The notes beneath the pieces were generated by a model. It did no database searches and was not told the origin of the DNA. It saw only the letters and a list, made by a program, of their open reading frames with translations. The translations under genes were made by a program, and so were the position numbers. From Rhodamnia argentea (lineage: Eukaryota > Streptophyta > Magnoliopsida > Myrtales > Myrtaceae): 64,000 bases of DNA. Positions 24,601-36,239 of the stretch are shown in pieces (positions within the stretch are counted from its first letter, which is position 1; every line of letters starts with the position of its first letter). Location of the stretch: the NCBI RefSeq assembly GCF_020921035.1, contig NC_063150.1, positions 32,163,826 to 32,227,825 of the forward strand. The letters are read 5' to 3'.

Positions 24601-27263
24601 GATGAGGTGATTTTGCATATTATTGGTCCTTTGAGAAATTAACGCATTTAAATCTGTTTCTTTGTTCAAGAATGGAGTTGATCCTATGGGTAGAAGCATA
24701 GAGAAATCAAGGACAGTCGAGGAAGTGGTTGATAAGGCTAAACCTTGGCAGCTAGCGGAGATTTTGGATGCTGGTCAGTGCCGTTTAGTTACGATGCCTG
24801 AGAGCACAGATATTTCCAGCAAGGTATGTTACCTCATTGAGCAGAAATAGTTCTCTAGCGATTTGTATCCACTTCATGTCTGCCTTATTTAATGTCTAGG
24901 TTGTACGACTTATATATACAAATTCTGGAGTTGGGCTTTTAGCCTTGGGGGCAAATGGTGTCCAGAAATTATGGAAGTGGGCCCGGAATGAGCAAAACCC
25001 AAGTGGGAAGGTAATGCCTGATTCTTTTTGGATTAAAGCTTTTGATTTAATTTTTAAGAGGAACTACTAAAGTGAACAAGCACAAAAGGCCACCGCCAAT
25101 GTTGTTCCCCAGCACTGGCAACCAAGCAGTGGTCTTCTTATGAATAATGATGTGTCAGGTGTCAATATTGAAGAAGCAGTACCTTGCATAGCTTTATCAA
25201 AAAACGACTCCTATGTAATGTCGGCTTGTGGTGGCAAGATCTCATTGTTTAACATGATGACTTTCAAGGTAATTTTTGTCATTTTTGGCTTTAAAACTTC
25301 CTTACTGTTTGCATCCTGAATTTTTTATACATTCTATTTTCTGCAGATGATGACCACATTCATGCCGCCCCCACCTGCATCAACTTTTCTCGCGTTCCAT
25401 CCGCAGGATAACAACATCATTGCTATTGGAATGGAAGATTCTACTATCCATATTTATAATGTTAGAGTAGATGAGGTAGCTGCTGTATGGATTGGCTTTT
25501 CTTTTCTGCTGATACCATCTACTTGCCACAAGTGACATGATTTTTCTGGCTTTTATAGGTGAAGTCAAAGTTGAAGGGTCACCATAAGAGAATAACTGGT
25601 TTAGCCTTCTCCACCGATCTTAACTTCTTGGTTTCATCAGGTGCTGATGCTCAAGTAAGTGAATCAAAGAAGATTCTGTTATCCAGCTTGAGAACTAGTC
25701 TCTGGTTTCTGGTGTACTTTCTGAATTTGTTTCATCTTCTGCTTTATCCAAGTCTCCGTATTGAGATGACTAACTGCTATCTTTAGTGTCTTATTATTAC
25801 TATGAGAAACATTTGCTTTTAGTAGAGACGATTGGCATGAAACCTGTGATCATTTCGAAAGTAGTGGAACTCCAATGTCTCTAGGTCTATTCTTTCTGCC
25901 ATACTTCCGAGATGATATAACCCGTCCTTTTTTTCTCGAATTCACCTTTCATGTTAAAGCTGGGCAGATTTACTACTAAATTGCCTCTTCAATCCTTCCT
26001 CTGCACACTTTCCCCTATTTTCTGATCTGGGGTTGTTTTATCTTCTTCTCATGTATGAAATAGAAATAATTTCTCTCTCCTTAAAAATGAACAGCTGTTC
26101 CTGTGGAGTATTGATACTTGGGAGAAGAGGAAGTCTGTTCCAATTCAAATACCAAATGGCAAGGCACCTACTGGCGACACAAGAGTGCATTTCCACGCTG
26201 ATCAAATCCGCTTGCTGGTGGTTCACGAGACCCAGTTGGCGATATATGATGCATCTAAGATGGATCGGATTCGGCAGGTGGGTATACCGTATATCAGAAT
26301 TTCCTTGTCCACTTTCTATTAACATGCAGCTGCTGAGAAAGTTGAACATTTTGTAAAGCTCAAATCAAGCCTGACATTCTTGTGCATTATTTGTACAACA
26401 GTGGATCCCGCAAGACGTGCTTTCTGCGCCTATATCGTATGCAGGATACTCATGCAACAGCCAATTGATTTATGCCAGCTTTTGTGATGGTAATATTGGT
26501 GTTTTCGATGCTGATACTCTTAGATTAAGATGCCGCATCGCTCCATCAACTTACTTGCCCCAGGCAGTCTTGAACGGGTAAGGATGACCTCAAACCTCTA
26601 ACATTAGTGGCATTTATTTCTTGAACAAATTCATGAGGATGGCGCGGAAAGATTTTTCCTGCGGTATCGATGTGCTTTAGTCACATGTTGTAGTCCCCGT
26701 CGCTACAAACTTTCTTAAATTACTTATTTTAACAAAGGTTTTGTTAACGGGCTTCCGAGCACTTGCCAACCATTAGCCCTTGGTGTTCTCGAGACATTGG
26801 AGTCGACTATAGTACAGTAATTATACGCACTTCATTGAAATCCCAACATGCAAGTTTTTGTCTGTATGTAAGTCAAAACACATTAAATATAGCTTAACTA
26901 GTGCTTCGGCCCGTTAAATTTTTCCTCTTAAACCAATTTGAACCGTCCATAGTTTTCTTAAGGGAACCTTAAGAGTCCATAAAACATTGGATAAAGCTCT
27001 ATACTCAGTCGGGTTTTTGTCTCCGTGATTAAAAACTTCTCTACAGAAGCCAAGCTGTCTATCCTCTTGTCATTGCAACTCATCCCCAAGAGCCAAACCA
27101 ATTAGCTATCGGCTTAACGGACGGATCTGTGAAAGTCCTGGAGCCGGCGGAATCGGATGGGAAGTGGGGAGCAACTCCACCGGTAGATAACGGTCTGTTG
27201 AGCAGTAGAACGGCATCTTCATCTACCACGAGCAACCACACGCCGGAGCAGATGCAAAGATGA
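17813..27263 (+). CDS. TPR2: TOPLESS-related transcriptional co-repressor, TPR2-like
   Basis: Groucho/Tup1-type co-repressors are recruited by EAR-motif repressors (Aux/IAA, JAZ-NINJA and others) and bring in histone deacetylases. The 1137-residue protein has 25 exons: 17813-17892, 18699-18878, 18979-19092, 19493-19651, 20115-20289, 20407-20551, 20889-21007, 21138-21273, 21446-21555, 21768-21837, 21920-21993, 22067-22162, 22242-22334, 23352-23479, 23648-23882, 23969-24136, 24238-24324, 24671-24823, 24900-25010, 25089-25268, 25347-25475, 25559-25654, 26095-26277, 26402-26577 and 27047-27263. The start is the family N terminus MSSLSRELVFLILQFL. LisH and CTLH domains fill about residues 1-92, a Pro/Ala-rich linker follows, then WD40 repeats (TCGDDRLIKVWDL, GHEAPVYSVCPHHKE). 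Linker and C terminus (TPEQMQR) favour TPR2 over TPL, TPR1 or TPR4; TPR3 is the nearest alternative. No break seen. Confidence 0.95.
18570..18619. repeat. AT dinucleotide microsatellite in intron 1 of the TPR2-like gene
   Basis: An uninterrupted TA repeat of about 25 units lies 80-130 bases before the acceptor of exon 2. It is likely polymorphic in length. Confidence 0.95.
22920..23141 (+). repeat. Tandem duplication of 111 bp in intron 13 of the TPR2-like gene
   Basis: AGACTTTAGTTGTTACATGA occurs at 22920 and again at 23031, and GGAAGGAGTAAT at 23010 and again at 23121, so the period is exactly 111 bases. The two copies differ at scattered positions, so the duplication is not very recent. 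The intron (22335-23351) is the longest in the gene apart from none of the coding sequence being affected. Confidence 0.85.
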
Positions 27264-28603
27264 CAGGACCCTTGTAGACCCGACAGTTACCGCTTCTTGA
27301 GACTCTGTTTTTATGTGTGTAGATTACTAGGGTTTTTCGTCGTTGCCCCAACATTAGCGGGGGAATGTTACTCTCATTGACCTGACACATTGTTATCTGT
27401 ATAGACACTACACATGCTTTTCTTTCTTCTTCTTTCCTAGTATTGGAGATGATATGTTCTGGGGAACAAATTTTGGATTTTGATTCTGCTTCTGTGAAAG
27501 ACGTTATTGTACAAAGGTAAGATTGTATTTGATGGCATTGAAGAAAGAGGAAACCAGGAGGGAATGAACCATGTCCTGTTATTCTTTTACTAAATTCCTG
27601 TTTTTTCCGTTTCTTTTTTTATTTTTATTTTTGTGGATGCAATCTGCCAAATTAGTTAAGGGGCAGTTTGATTTTCATCTGTCAATTGATTTTTTTTATT
27701 AGCAATGACTGTTTATTTTGCGAAAATAAATAATTTAAAGAAAAATTATCTATAAATGATCGTTTATTGCTTAACATAATTAGTTAATAAAAAATGATTT
27801 CGTTATCAATAATAACTTATATTTGATTATTTTCGCAGAAAATAAAAAATATTGAAAATAATTAAATATTGTTCACCCTTTCATTTTTGTGGGTAATGAT
27901 AAAAGCGATTATTTTTAAGAATAATACTTATTTCTTGCGAAATAAATGGCGTCTGAAAGAGATCAAATAGTCCTCTCTAATTGAAGTATGAATGGTGGGT
28001 AATTTCTTGTTTGGCGAATAAATTAACATCTCTAATTCATTTGGCAAATGGATTAATTTTGACATATGAACAAAACTCTAATCATGATGAAAAGAACATT
28101 GAATCACACAATATATCTTGTGATGGATTCGGAGGTTGTTTTTTCAGATTTGGTCTAGAATCGAGGTCATGACACCCATATGAATAACTTGCAGGGGTTG
28201 CGAAGAGTGCGAAAGTTGCGCGACCTTAAGTGGCGGCTGCGATCTTCGCCGAAAGGCCAACCCAAAACATAGGGAGATCGAGTCAAGCACAGTCACATTA
28301 TGACAAAGGTAACAGTGGACAGAGGAGACGGCGACGACAGCTGATGGCGGTGGTCGGAGGCGTATTAAAAAAGGAGGAGGAGGAGAAAAAAAAAACCAAA
28401 AAGGAAAAATAAAGCTGTACGCAGCGGTTCGACCGGGCCGGATTGGGTCGGTTCCGCCGGGAAGATCCAAATTTTTTTTTTTTTTTTGGGACAGGGGGAA
28501 GATCGATTCATATTACATCATTTTGCTTTTCAGCTTAGGGTTTCTCTTCCCTCCCTCCCTCCCTCCCTCTCTCTCTCTATCTGTGAACTTCATCTTCTCG
28601 ACA
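27264..28603. other. TPR2-like 3' UTR, AT-rich spacer and PRP38 promoter
   Basis: The first 250-300 bases are probably the TPR2-like 3' UTR. Bases 27660-27970 are very AT-rich and have short inverted segments, perhaps a decayed MITE. Bases 28210-28480 are more GC-rich. Just before the PRP38 start are a T-run (about 28472-28487), a telo-box in reverse orientation (TTAGGGTTT at 28535-28543) and CCCT/CT repeats (28547-28579), all typical of a plant housekeeping promoter and short 5' UTR. I see no gene here. Confidence 0.6.
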
Positions 28604-31600
28604 ATGGCGAACCGCACGGACCCGTTGGCGAAGAGCATAAGGGGGACGAACCCCCAGAACCTGGTCGAGAAGATCGTGCGTTCGAAGATATACCAGAACA
28701 CTTACTGGAAGGAACAGTGCTTCGGCCTGACGGCGGAGACGCTCGTCGACAAGGCCATGGAGCTCGACCACATCGGCGGCACGTTCGGAGGCAACCGCAA
28801 GCCCACGCCTTTCCTGTGCTTGGTCCTCAAGATGCTGCAGATCCAGCCCGAGAAGGACATCGTCGTGGAGTTCATTAAGAACGAGGATTACAAGTAGGCT
28901 CGTTAATTAATCGATGTCTTCTCATTTAGTCATCTTTTCAAGCTGATTTGTGATGAAATCGATAACTTGAGAAGAATTTGCTGAATTCGGCCTAAGTGAT
29001 ATTGCTTTTTAGCCGACTTTTTAGCTGGAAGGGCGTGCGTTTGATTCGGGTTTCGTCTGTAACAGTTTAGGCAGTTGCCGCCACAGTGGGTGCATGCTTA
29101 GTAAATATTACCTAAATCTGAGCAACAGAAATTTGGGAGTTCAGGTTTTACTGGAGCATTTTGGGGGGGTGAGATTTAAGCTGGGACAAAGTTAGGGGAC
29201 GATCGTGGTGATGTAGCTTAACATTGTATTGGAACTTGGATTAGGATGAGAGTCTTAGATGCGCCTTTGTAGTTCTGGAGGAATTATGTTGATATGCTCA
29301 TTCTTAGGGTCAGATATGAGGAAATAATGTGGTTGTAGACAAAGACTGACGCCATAAATTTGTTTTGGTATAGGTTGATCTTGTGAATTTTGTGTAGATT
29401 AGTGTGCTGGTATTGTAGGGAGAAGACTAAATGATAGGGGACAGTCCTGTGGATATTCTTTGCAAAACCAACTCGACATATATTGGAGACACGAATCCAT
29501 TACAGGCGTGTAGTTCAGTCCTAGATTTGAGCGTAGTGGAGTTTCTACAAGGATTCTCTATGCATGTTCTGCTCATAGAAAACGGATGGTGTACTGTGGT
29601 GATGATTGAGAGGTGAAACCTAATTATGGCTATAAACCTGTCAGTGAAGGTTCATAATATACATTATTTGCCCACTTAAATATTCTCTGTTTTACCTTTA
29701 CGGAATTCAGATTATCCCACTCTGTCTTTGCAACTTATTCTGATTATTCTTGATGCTTATTATGTTGTAGGTATGTTCGTGTACTCGGTGCCTTTTACTT
29801 GCGTCTCACAGGAACAGATATGGATGTTTATCGATACTTGGAGCCTTTGTACAATGACTATCGCAAAGTGAGGCAAAAGTTAACTGGTGGAAGTAAGAAA
29901 GTTTCCTTTATTTCAAAGCTCAAATTTTTAACTTACTCGTTTAGATGTTCAGGCTTAACAACTAGCGTGTCTTCTATAATCATCAAAACGTTGTGCTCTG
30001 TAATGCTAATGGACACGGTTTTGTGTTTTGCCCTCTTTATAATCAGACTTTTCCTTGACACATGTGGATGAGGTCATTGATGAACTCTTGACGACGGACT
30101 ATTCATGTGATGTTGCATTGCCGCGCATCAAGAGAAGGTGAATTTTTTATTACTCTTGCTGGCATTGTTTGAACACTTAGTCTTCTTTGTCCTTGCCAGT
30201 TACATTTGCAGTTGCTAGTTTTTGATACTGGATGTGACAGTAGATAACCAAACAACAGTTTTATTACTTGAGTAGTAGCTTGGCCGTAGCTAGCTATTGT
30301 CTTTTGGGGCTTATTTTCTTGTCCAAAAGCATGATTAAAGCTTTTGCTTTGTGCCGTCTTAATTTTCTACTGCATTTGAACGCAGTAGTTAATTGGATTT
30401 GTGATATTTTGGTTTGTTTTATCCCTTTGGCATAAGTTTTTGAGTAGGTGGATTATTCGGTTGTGACCTCGTGAGAGTGTGCATCTCATGTTTCTACCAT
30501 ATAATAACTGCCATTTTGGTGTATTGAGGGTCTGCCTTAACTAATTATCCCTTCCCCTTTCTCCTTTGTTAGATGGACTCTCGAATCAGCTGGTGCTCTA
30601 GATCCCAGAAAAAGTGCTCTTGAAGATGATTTTGAGGAAGAGGAGGAGAAGGAAGAGAACGAACAACTTGTTGATGGTCTAGAAGCTGGTGCTCCCGAAA
30701 AGGTTTGCTACACTCTTGCTTCTTCAAATTTGTTCCAATCCTCCCTCATTGTTGTTGTTTTTTTTTTTTTTTTTTAATTATAATTTCGGTTTGCATGAGT
30801 GATATCCTCAGAGATCAATGTTATTGTCACTTTAACAGGACTATTATCGCGGACGAAGCCCAACAAGGGAAAGAGATAGAGATAGAAGGCGTGATAGTCA
30901 CCGACACAGGTAACTGGACTGCTACTTTCCTGTTTCAAAATTTAGTTCTTCGTGATCGTCGCAGTGCTGAATATCTTGCTGATGCAATTCTGGTTCTTAA
31001 ATGTTTCCTCTCCGTTTTTTCTGCTTTCAATATAGGTTGTGCGTTTGTTCATTCTTTTTCGTTTTTTGGGTGCCAAAATTGTTTTGTGCTAGTCAAAAGA
31101 TGTTATTTGTGTTCCATAAAAAACTTGGGATGTTTGCAGAGGCACACCTATATTGTACCAATGATAAGGGGACATCAGATGAAGTTGGCGATGTTTAGAT
31201 GCCTTTTGGCAATGATTAATTCCTAGCAGAAAAATCAGTTTAGGATTGTGATTATGCTCATTGAAGTTATAATCAATAGAATATTGACATAGTAACACGG
31301 CTTCAGAATAATTGAAGTTGCCAGGCTTCTCATTGCGAATAGCGTCAGTTGGTAAAAATTGAGCAGATTGGGAATTTCATTTTGATATCTTTAATTGCTG
31401 GAAATCGGGTGGTTTTCTCTTTGGTGCTGCAAGGACCTGGATTTTAAATATGATTGTAAGGTTGATTTTCATGGTTAATCTACAATTTCACTCATTAACT
31501 TCTCGGACTTACCATCTCTCAGGAGTGCAACTAGTGATACATTACCTTGCTTAGGTCATTGTGACGCATCATGGAAGCTGTTATGCATTAAACACTTGCA

Positions 31601-32465
31601 CACACGTTCACTTCAGTCCAAGCATTATGCCAATATTGTGAGTCATGACAGTGTCACTCAGTGCTGTCCATCGTTCAATACAGCTTCCTACAGTAATATT
31701 CATGATCCTGCCAGGTTTCTCTGCACTGACAGTGTGCAGCTGAGAAGTATGATGGATCGGACATTTCCATTTTGAGTAATTAAATTGAAAATGTTCCATT
31801 TTTCCAGCAGCCAATGAGATAGTCTCATTTCTTATTGTTATTTAGACCATGTTGGGTGGTGGAATATTTAAGATATATTGAGTGCTTAAAACTTGTAGAA
31901 CCCTTAAGTCATTTTTGATTCTCTTGAGAGGCTAAAAGTAAGGGTACACTGATGATGATTGCCCATCTGTCACAGAGATCGAGATTATGACAGGGATTAC
32001 GACAGAGACTATGAGAGAGAACGAGGACGTGGAAGGGAGAGAGATAGGGACAGAGACAGGGATAGGGACAGAGACAGGGATAGAGACAGAGATAGAGAGA
32101 GAGACAGGGACCGGTATCGTGTAAGAGATGAAAGAGACTATGGTCGCGAGAGGGATCATGAAAGAGAAGGTAGAGAACGAGATAGGCGAGACAGAGACCG
32201 TGGGCGGAGAAGGAGCCAGTCAAGAAGTCGAAGTAGGAGCAGGGACCGCAAGGACCGTGATGGTGGGGAACACCGTAAGAGACATGCGCGTGGCAGCACA
32301 AGTCCTAGAAGACGTGGGCATGAAGATGGCGGTGCTCGAGAAGAGCCAAAGAGGAAGAAAGAGAAGAAGGAAAAGAAGGATGATGGGACAGACCATCCCG
32401 ACCCAGAGATTGCAGAAGCAAACAGGTTGCGTGCTTCTCTGGGGTTGAAACCGTTGAAGCTGTAG
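28604..32465 (+). CDS. PRP38: Pre-mRNA-splicing factor PRP38
   Basis: PRP38 is a component of the U4/U6.U5 tri-snRNP, needed for spliceosome activation. Six exons join in frame: 28604-28893, 29771-29892, 30047-30137, 30573-30702, 30839-30909 and 31976-32465, giving 397 residues. Residues 1 to about 175 form the conserved PRP38 fold, with [33 protein letters not shown], the [13 protein letters not shown] segment and [12 protein letters not shown]. An acidic stretch ([11 protein letters not shown]) follows, then a long Arg/Asp-Arg/Glu repeat region (exon 6), and a Lys-rich end finishing [16 protein letters not shown] tails are usual in plant and animal PRP38 and absent from yeast Prp38. The start fits the family N terminus [20 protein letters not shown]. 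The last intron is unusually long (about 1.07 kb). Confidence 0.96.
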
Positions 32466-33183
32466 GCGTGATGGTTGCAAAGGCATGTTGCTTGAGTGAT
32501 TACTGACGTTGGTGCTTAGTCTGATGGAATGCACATCTCGCTATGGTGTCTTCACTGTATAGATTGAGTGGTGAGCTATCAAATGTGGCTGTGTCTTTAA
32601 CCTGCATTTACTTTTGACCTTGTGCCTGTAGTCTTTACTCTTTGTCACCACACACTTAAATCTCCAGAACATTTGTTATTTTTGTAGGTTTTATGCTGGC
32701 GTCTTGAGATGTATGATACATTATCATCTTATCCTTTTCGATTGCTTGATTGGGCGCTATTGATGTGAGTTACATGACTCGAGTTTTTAGATCATTTGAG
32801 AACTGATGTAATCGATCCAGTATACTTGAGTCCGCATTCGGAGTTCAGGATCTCACAACAGTGCTGTTTGGGTCCCTTAGGATCTCACAAGACAGTGCTG
32901 TTTGTGTCCGTTGTTGGAACACGAGCGAGGTGCGATCAATGCGTTGTAAACCATTTACAACTACATCCAAAGGCGAGATTCAGCATCCATTTGTATGCAC
33001 ACATTTCGGTCGACATATAGTTAAGACCCTCTGGCAAAAAGCAGAATTTGGACATGATTTAAGGTTTTCTACTTACTTTAAAAGGCATTTGATGGAAGCA
33101 TGCTTTCCGGCCATAAATTTACAAGCAACTGAAGATGGCAAGTCGGCGAAAAAGAGGGTGAATTTTTCTCTTTGATCATGGAA
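32466..33183. other. Convergent 3' region between PRP38 and the unknown gene
   Basis: The two genes are transcribed toward each other, so this 718-base gap must hold both 3' UTRs. A short near-duplicate (GATCTCACAACAGTGCTGTT near 32849 and GATCTCACAAGACAGTGCTG near 32881) lies in the middle. No further gene is supported. Confidence 0.6.
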
Positions 33184-34014
33184 CTACTCTGGTAACAAAA
33201 TGCCATTGTTGTCATACTGGAGAGTACCAGAACAGTTCAGTGGCTTGCACCTCCTTCCCATCAGAATTCTCTTCTTGCACAGCTCCACTTCCCCACCTTC
33301 CTCCTCTTCATCTGTGAGGCCGACGTCGGCTTCTTCGTGTCGCTCTTCTTCTTTGATAGGGTTGCTCACTTTGTAGCACACGGTCTTCACCTTCATCTTC
33401 TGTTGTGCGCCCTGCAATTTCATCAACACCCAAGCTGCAGCTCTAGCCCTTACGGTGGATCGAGGAATAGCGCCGGTACACCTCTTTTCAGCACCGATGT
33501 TGACACTGTTACCGTTGCTCTTCCCGACCTCGATGTCGAGAAGTTTCACGCTAGGATTCTTCTTGAAGATGGCGGACAGACGAAGCATCACCCTCCGATG
33601 CCGCTTACTCAGCACTATCTGTCCATATGGACCAGCTCTCTCTCCACGTCTCTCGCTGCTTTCCCTGCATTCGGAATCTGTGACATCTTTCAAGGATAGT
33701 GGCAATGACCGAGCCGATCCTTCCAAGCACCCGGCGCCGCCTCTGCCGGCGCCGTAGATCAACTCCCCCAAGTCCGGCCCAGTCCTTTCCAAACCGTCTT
33801 CCTTCTCATCTTCCGCAACGGCTTCGATGCAACCGCGAGCATCAACGTGCGCGCTCTTGCTTCCGCGGGCGCTAGAATAACACGTCAGTCGCAGTATCGA
33901 CCCGCTGAACACACCGGAGATCACGGAACAGGCTTTCCTCAGCCAGTTCTCGCCTCGATCAGCACCGTCTTCCACTCCGGGACGAGCTAGTCCCCGCATG
34001 GCCTTCGCCACCAT
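33184..34014 (-). CDS. Single-exon plant protein of unknown function
   Basis: One uninterrupted frame of 276 residues, far longer than chance frames nearby. I do not recognise a named family. Visible features are a basic N terminus (MVAKAMRGLARPG) with a short hydrophobic stretch near residue 30 (ACSVISGVFSGSILRL), an acidic patch at about residues 235-245 (TDEEEEGGEVEL), and a C-terminal block ILMGRRCKPLNCSGTLQYDN that resembles a conserved ending I recall from uncharacterised plant proteins of similar size. There is no clear signal peptide or catalytic motif. It is convergent with PRP38. A MITE-like element lies about 330 bases before the start, so the promoter is compact. The antisense frame of 120 residues is a shadow. 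Confidence 0.72.
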   Translation of the reverse strand: MVAKAMRGLARPGVEDGADRGENWLRKACSVISGVFSGSILRLTCYSSARGSKSAHVDARGCIEAVAEDEKEDGLERTGPDLGELIYGAGRGGAGCLEGSARSLPLSLKDVTDSECRESSERRGERAGPYGQIVLSKRHRRVMLRLSAIFKKNPSVKLLDIEVGKSNGNSVNIGAEKRCTGAIPRSTVRARAAAWVLMKLQGAQQKMKVKTVCYKVSNPIKEEERHEEADVGLTDEEEEGGEVELCKKRILMGRRCKPLNCSGTLQYDNNGILLPE

Positions 34015-34339
34015 TTCGGGGAAAGCTAATACTGTAGTGTCACTACACTAACTAGGATTTCTCACTCTTCGCACTGAACTGAGCCCATCAGGTTTCATTC
34101 CAAGTGTCGACAGTTTGAGGGAAAAATGGATTTGCAGTTACAGAGAGAAATTAGTAACTGTTGCAAACGTGATTTGAGGAAGGCACTACCTTGGTGGGAT
34201 CGTGCATTCTGCTTCTTTTTCTTCGCGCCTTGCACACGAATTCTAAGATTTTTTTTTGAACTGACTCAAATGCAAAATAGGGAAAGTAAAAGGACTAGAT
34301 GTGAAAAGGAAAGGAGAGTGAGAGAAAACAAAAGGGATT

Positions 34340-34705
34340 AATTGCGGATTTAGTCCTCTAAGTTTTAGCGTTTGTGCGATTTAGGTTTTTAACTTTAGGT
34401 TTTTAACTTTTTCGTTTCGTTCGGTCGAATCCTCTAAAGATTCTTATGGATTCGCGCAATTTGGCCCTCTGAATTTTATTCCTCGGATCAATTTCTTCAG
34501 CAAAGGAAAATAATTCTTGAGTTGACAGAACCAGTTACGGTGGGGAAACAAAGCACTTGATCGCATAAATCAAGAGAGCTAGACGATTTGGTTGCACGTA
34601 AGGTAAACTAAAGCACTGAATTGTAATATCTCAAAAAGTTATAAGACCCGATCGCCGATGATTAAATTGCACAAATGCTAACACTTGAAGGACTAAATCA
34701 GGGGT
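34340..34705. repeat. Inverted-repeat (MITE-like) element, family 3
   Basis: The left end, with GATTTAGTCCTCTAAGTTTT then AGCGTTTGTGCGATTTA, is matched in reverse complement by the right end TAAATTGCACAAATGCTAAC then ACTTGAAGGACTAAATCAGG. The arms are about 40 bases with few mismatches; the loop of about 280 bases has no coding capacity. A short direct repeat (AGGTTTTTAACTTT, twice) lies in the left arm. The element is in the promoter of the unknown minus-strand gene, about 330 bases before its start. Confidence 0.65.
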
Positions 34706-34954
34706 ACGTTGCCGACAAGCCGGTAAGCCCCTAAAAGAAGATGGCATTTCTAAACTTGCAAGTGCAGTGGCTGGATATTTTTTTTTTTTATTTAGTTGTA
34801 ACCAACTCTTTTTTGTCTCTGCCTCTTGTTAAATTGCCCGCGGACATCCTTATATATATTCATGAAACTTCCTTGGCAGTCGATTGCAGCATCAAAAACC
34901 ACGCTGGTTCGGTGCCCCTCGTTATTGACATATGAAGAAAGATAATAAGGGAAG

Positions 34955-35449
34955 ATTATCCAAAAAGTTTTAAACTACTTTTAAATTTTGTCAACTGAGT
35001 CTTGAACCTTTTTCACGTTTTACAAATTAAAATTTTTTGGCCAATTTTGGCAGAAAATCGTTGACGTAGATGCTGACCGTCCTACGTGGCACGATTGGCG
35101 TTGAGGTGGATAATTTTTAATAATTCTAATAATTCTAAATTTTATTTTATTTCTTTCTTTTTTTTCACATCTCTGGCCGGCAAAGGCGAGGGTGCTAGCC
35201 CTCGCCCGCCACAATTGGTAACAAAAAAAAGAAAAGAAAAGGAAAGAATACAGAATAATCTTTTTACAAATTATTAAAACATTATTAAAAATAATTTACG
35301 TGAGTGTCCACCGTGCCTCATAGGGTGGTCGTCGTTCATGTGAACGATTTTCAATTAAAATTGATCGGATGAGCTTAATTGATAAAAAGTGAAAATGTTT
35401 AAAATTGAATTGATAAAAATGCAACGTGTTTAAGATCTTTTTGGATAAT
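34955..35449. repeat. Inverted-repeat (MITE-like) element, family 1, copy B
   Basis: The left end ATTATCCAAAAAGTTTTAAAC is the inverse of the right end GTTTAAGATCTTTTTGGATAAT. Inner arms also pair: GAAAATCGTTGACGTAGATG in the left half against the GAACGATTTTCAATTAAAATTG region in the right half. The core near 35178-35212 has GGCGAGGGTGCTAGCCCTCG, a GC-rich hairpin. The layout matches the longer element at 13892-14639. The open frames here are composition by-products. Confidence 0.65.
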
Positions 35450-35688
35450 TTTTCCTTTTGAAGGCTCAGAATAAAAGCATCCCTTTTTTTTTTTTGGGTC
35501 TTGTGGGTTGGTTGGTGGGGGCTCGTGGGATGGCGGAACCAATTGCGCCGCAGCTTAAAAGTACTTGAAATTAACTACTTTTTATTAAAAAAAAAATCCA
35601 GATTTACACGTTGCAAAGTAGTTTCTCAGAAAGAGATACTTTTTTTTATTTGTCCAAAAAAATGCGAGGAGGTGATAAATGCAGGGAA

Positions 35689-36225
35689 AATTATAAAAAA
35701 AATCACAAATCTTTACATTTTTATTAATTCAATCATAAAGATTTTAATTGTGTCAAGTGAGTTTTAAACATTTTCACGTTACGTCGGTTGAGTCCACCCG
35801 ATAGATTTTGGTTTGAAAATTGTTGACGTGGATATTAACGGTTCTACGTGGCACTGTTGATGCTAACATGAATAATTTTTTAAATATGTTTAAAATCTAT
35901 TTAGTTATCTTTCGTTTTTCCTTCTTTTCTTTGCCAAAAAAAAAAAAACAAGGAAAAGAGAAGAAGAAGAAGGAAAATAGAAAAAAAAAATTAACAAAAA
36001 GTTCGAAAACTATTAAAATATTATTAAAAAGGATTTATGTCAAGACCGGTCATGCTACGTATGACAATTGGCGTTCACGTTAGCAATTTTCAATCAAAAT
36101 TGGCCGGATGAATTCAGTTGACAAAACGTAAAAAAGACTTGTAAGACTCAATTGACACAATTAAAAGGTTTGTGATTAAATTTATAAAAAAATAATAGGT
36201 TTATAACTTTTGACTAATTTTATAA
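35689..36225. repeat. Inverted-repeat (MITE-like) element, family 1, copy C
   Basis: This is the same architecture as copy B 240 bases to its left: inverted ends, a left arm with TTGACGTGGATATTAACGGT and CTACGTGGCA, and a right arm with GTCATGCTACGTATGACAAT then CACGTTAGCAATTTTCAATC. The GC-rich core is replaced by purine-rich sequence. It is more diverged than copy B. The 13-base string AATAAAAGCATCC follows both elements (35470-35482 and 36224-36236). Confidence 0.6.
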
Positions 36226-36239
36226 TAAAAGCATCCTGT

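Noticed and set aside
27660-27970. AT-rich stretch with short inverted segments downstream of the TPR2-like gene
   Set aside because: The arms are too short and diverged to define an element; base composition alone can explain them.
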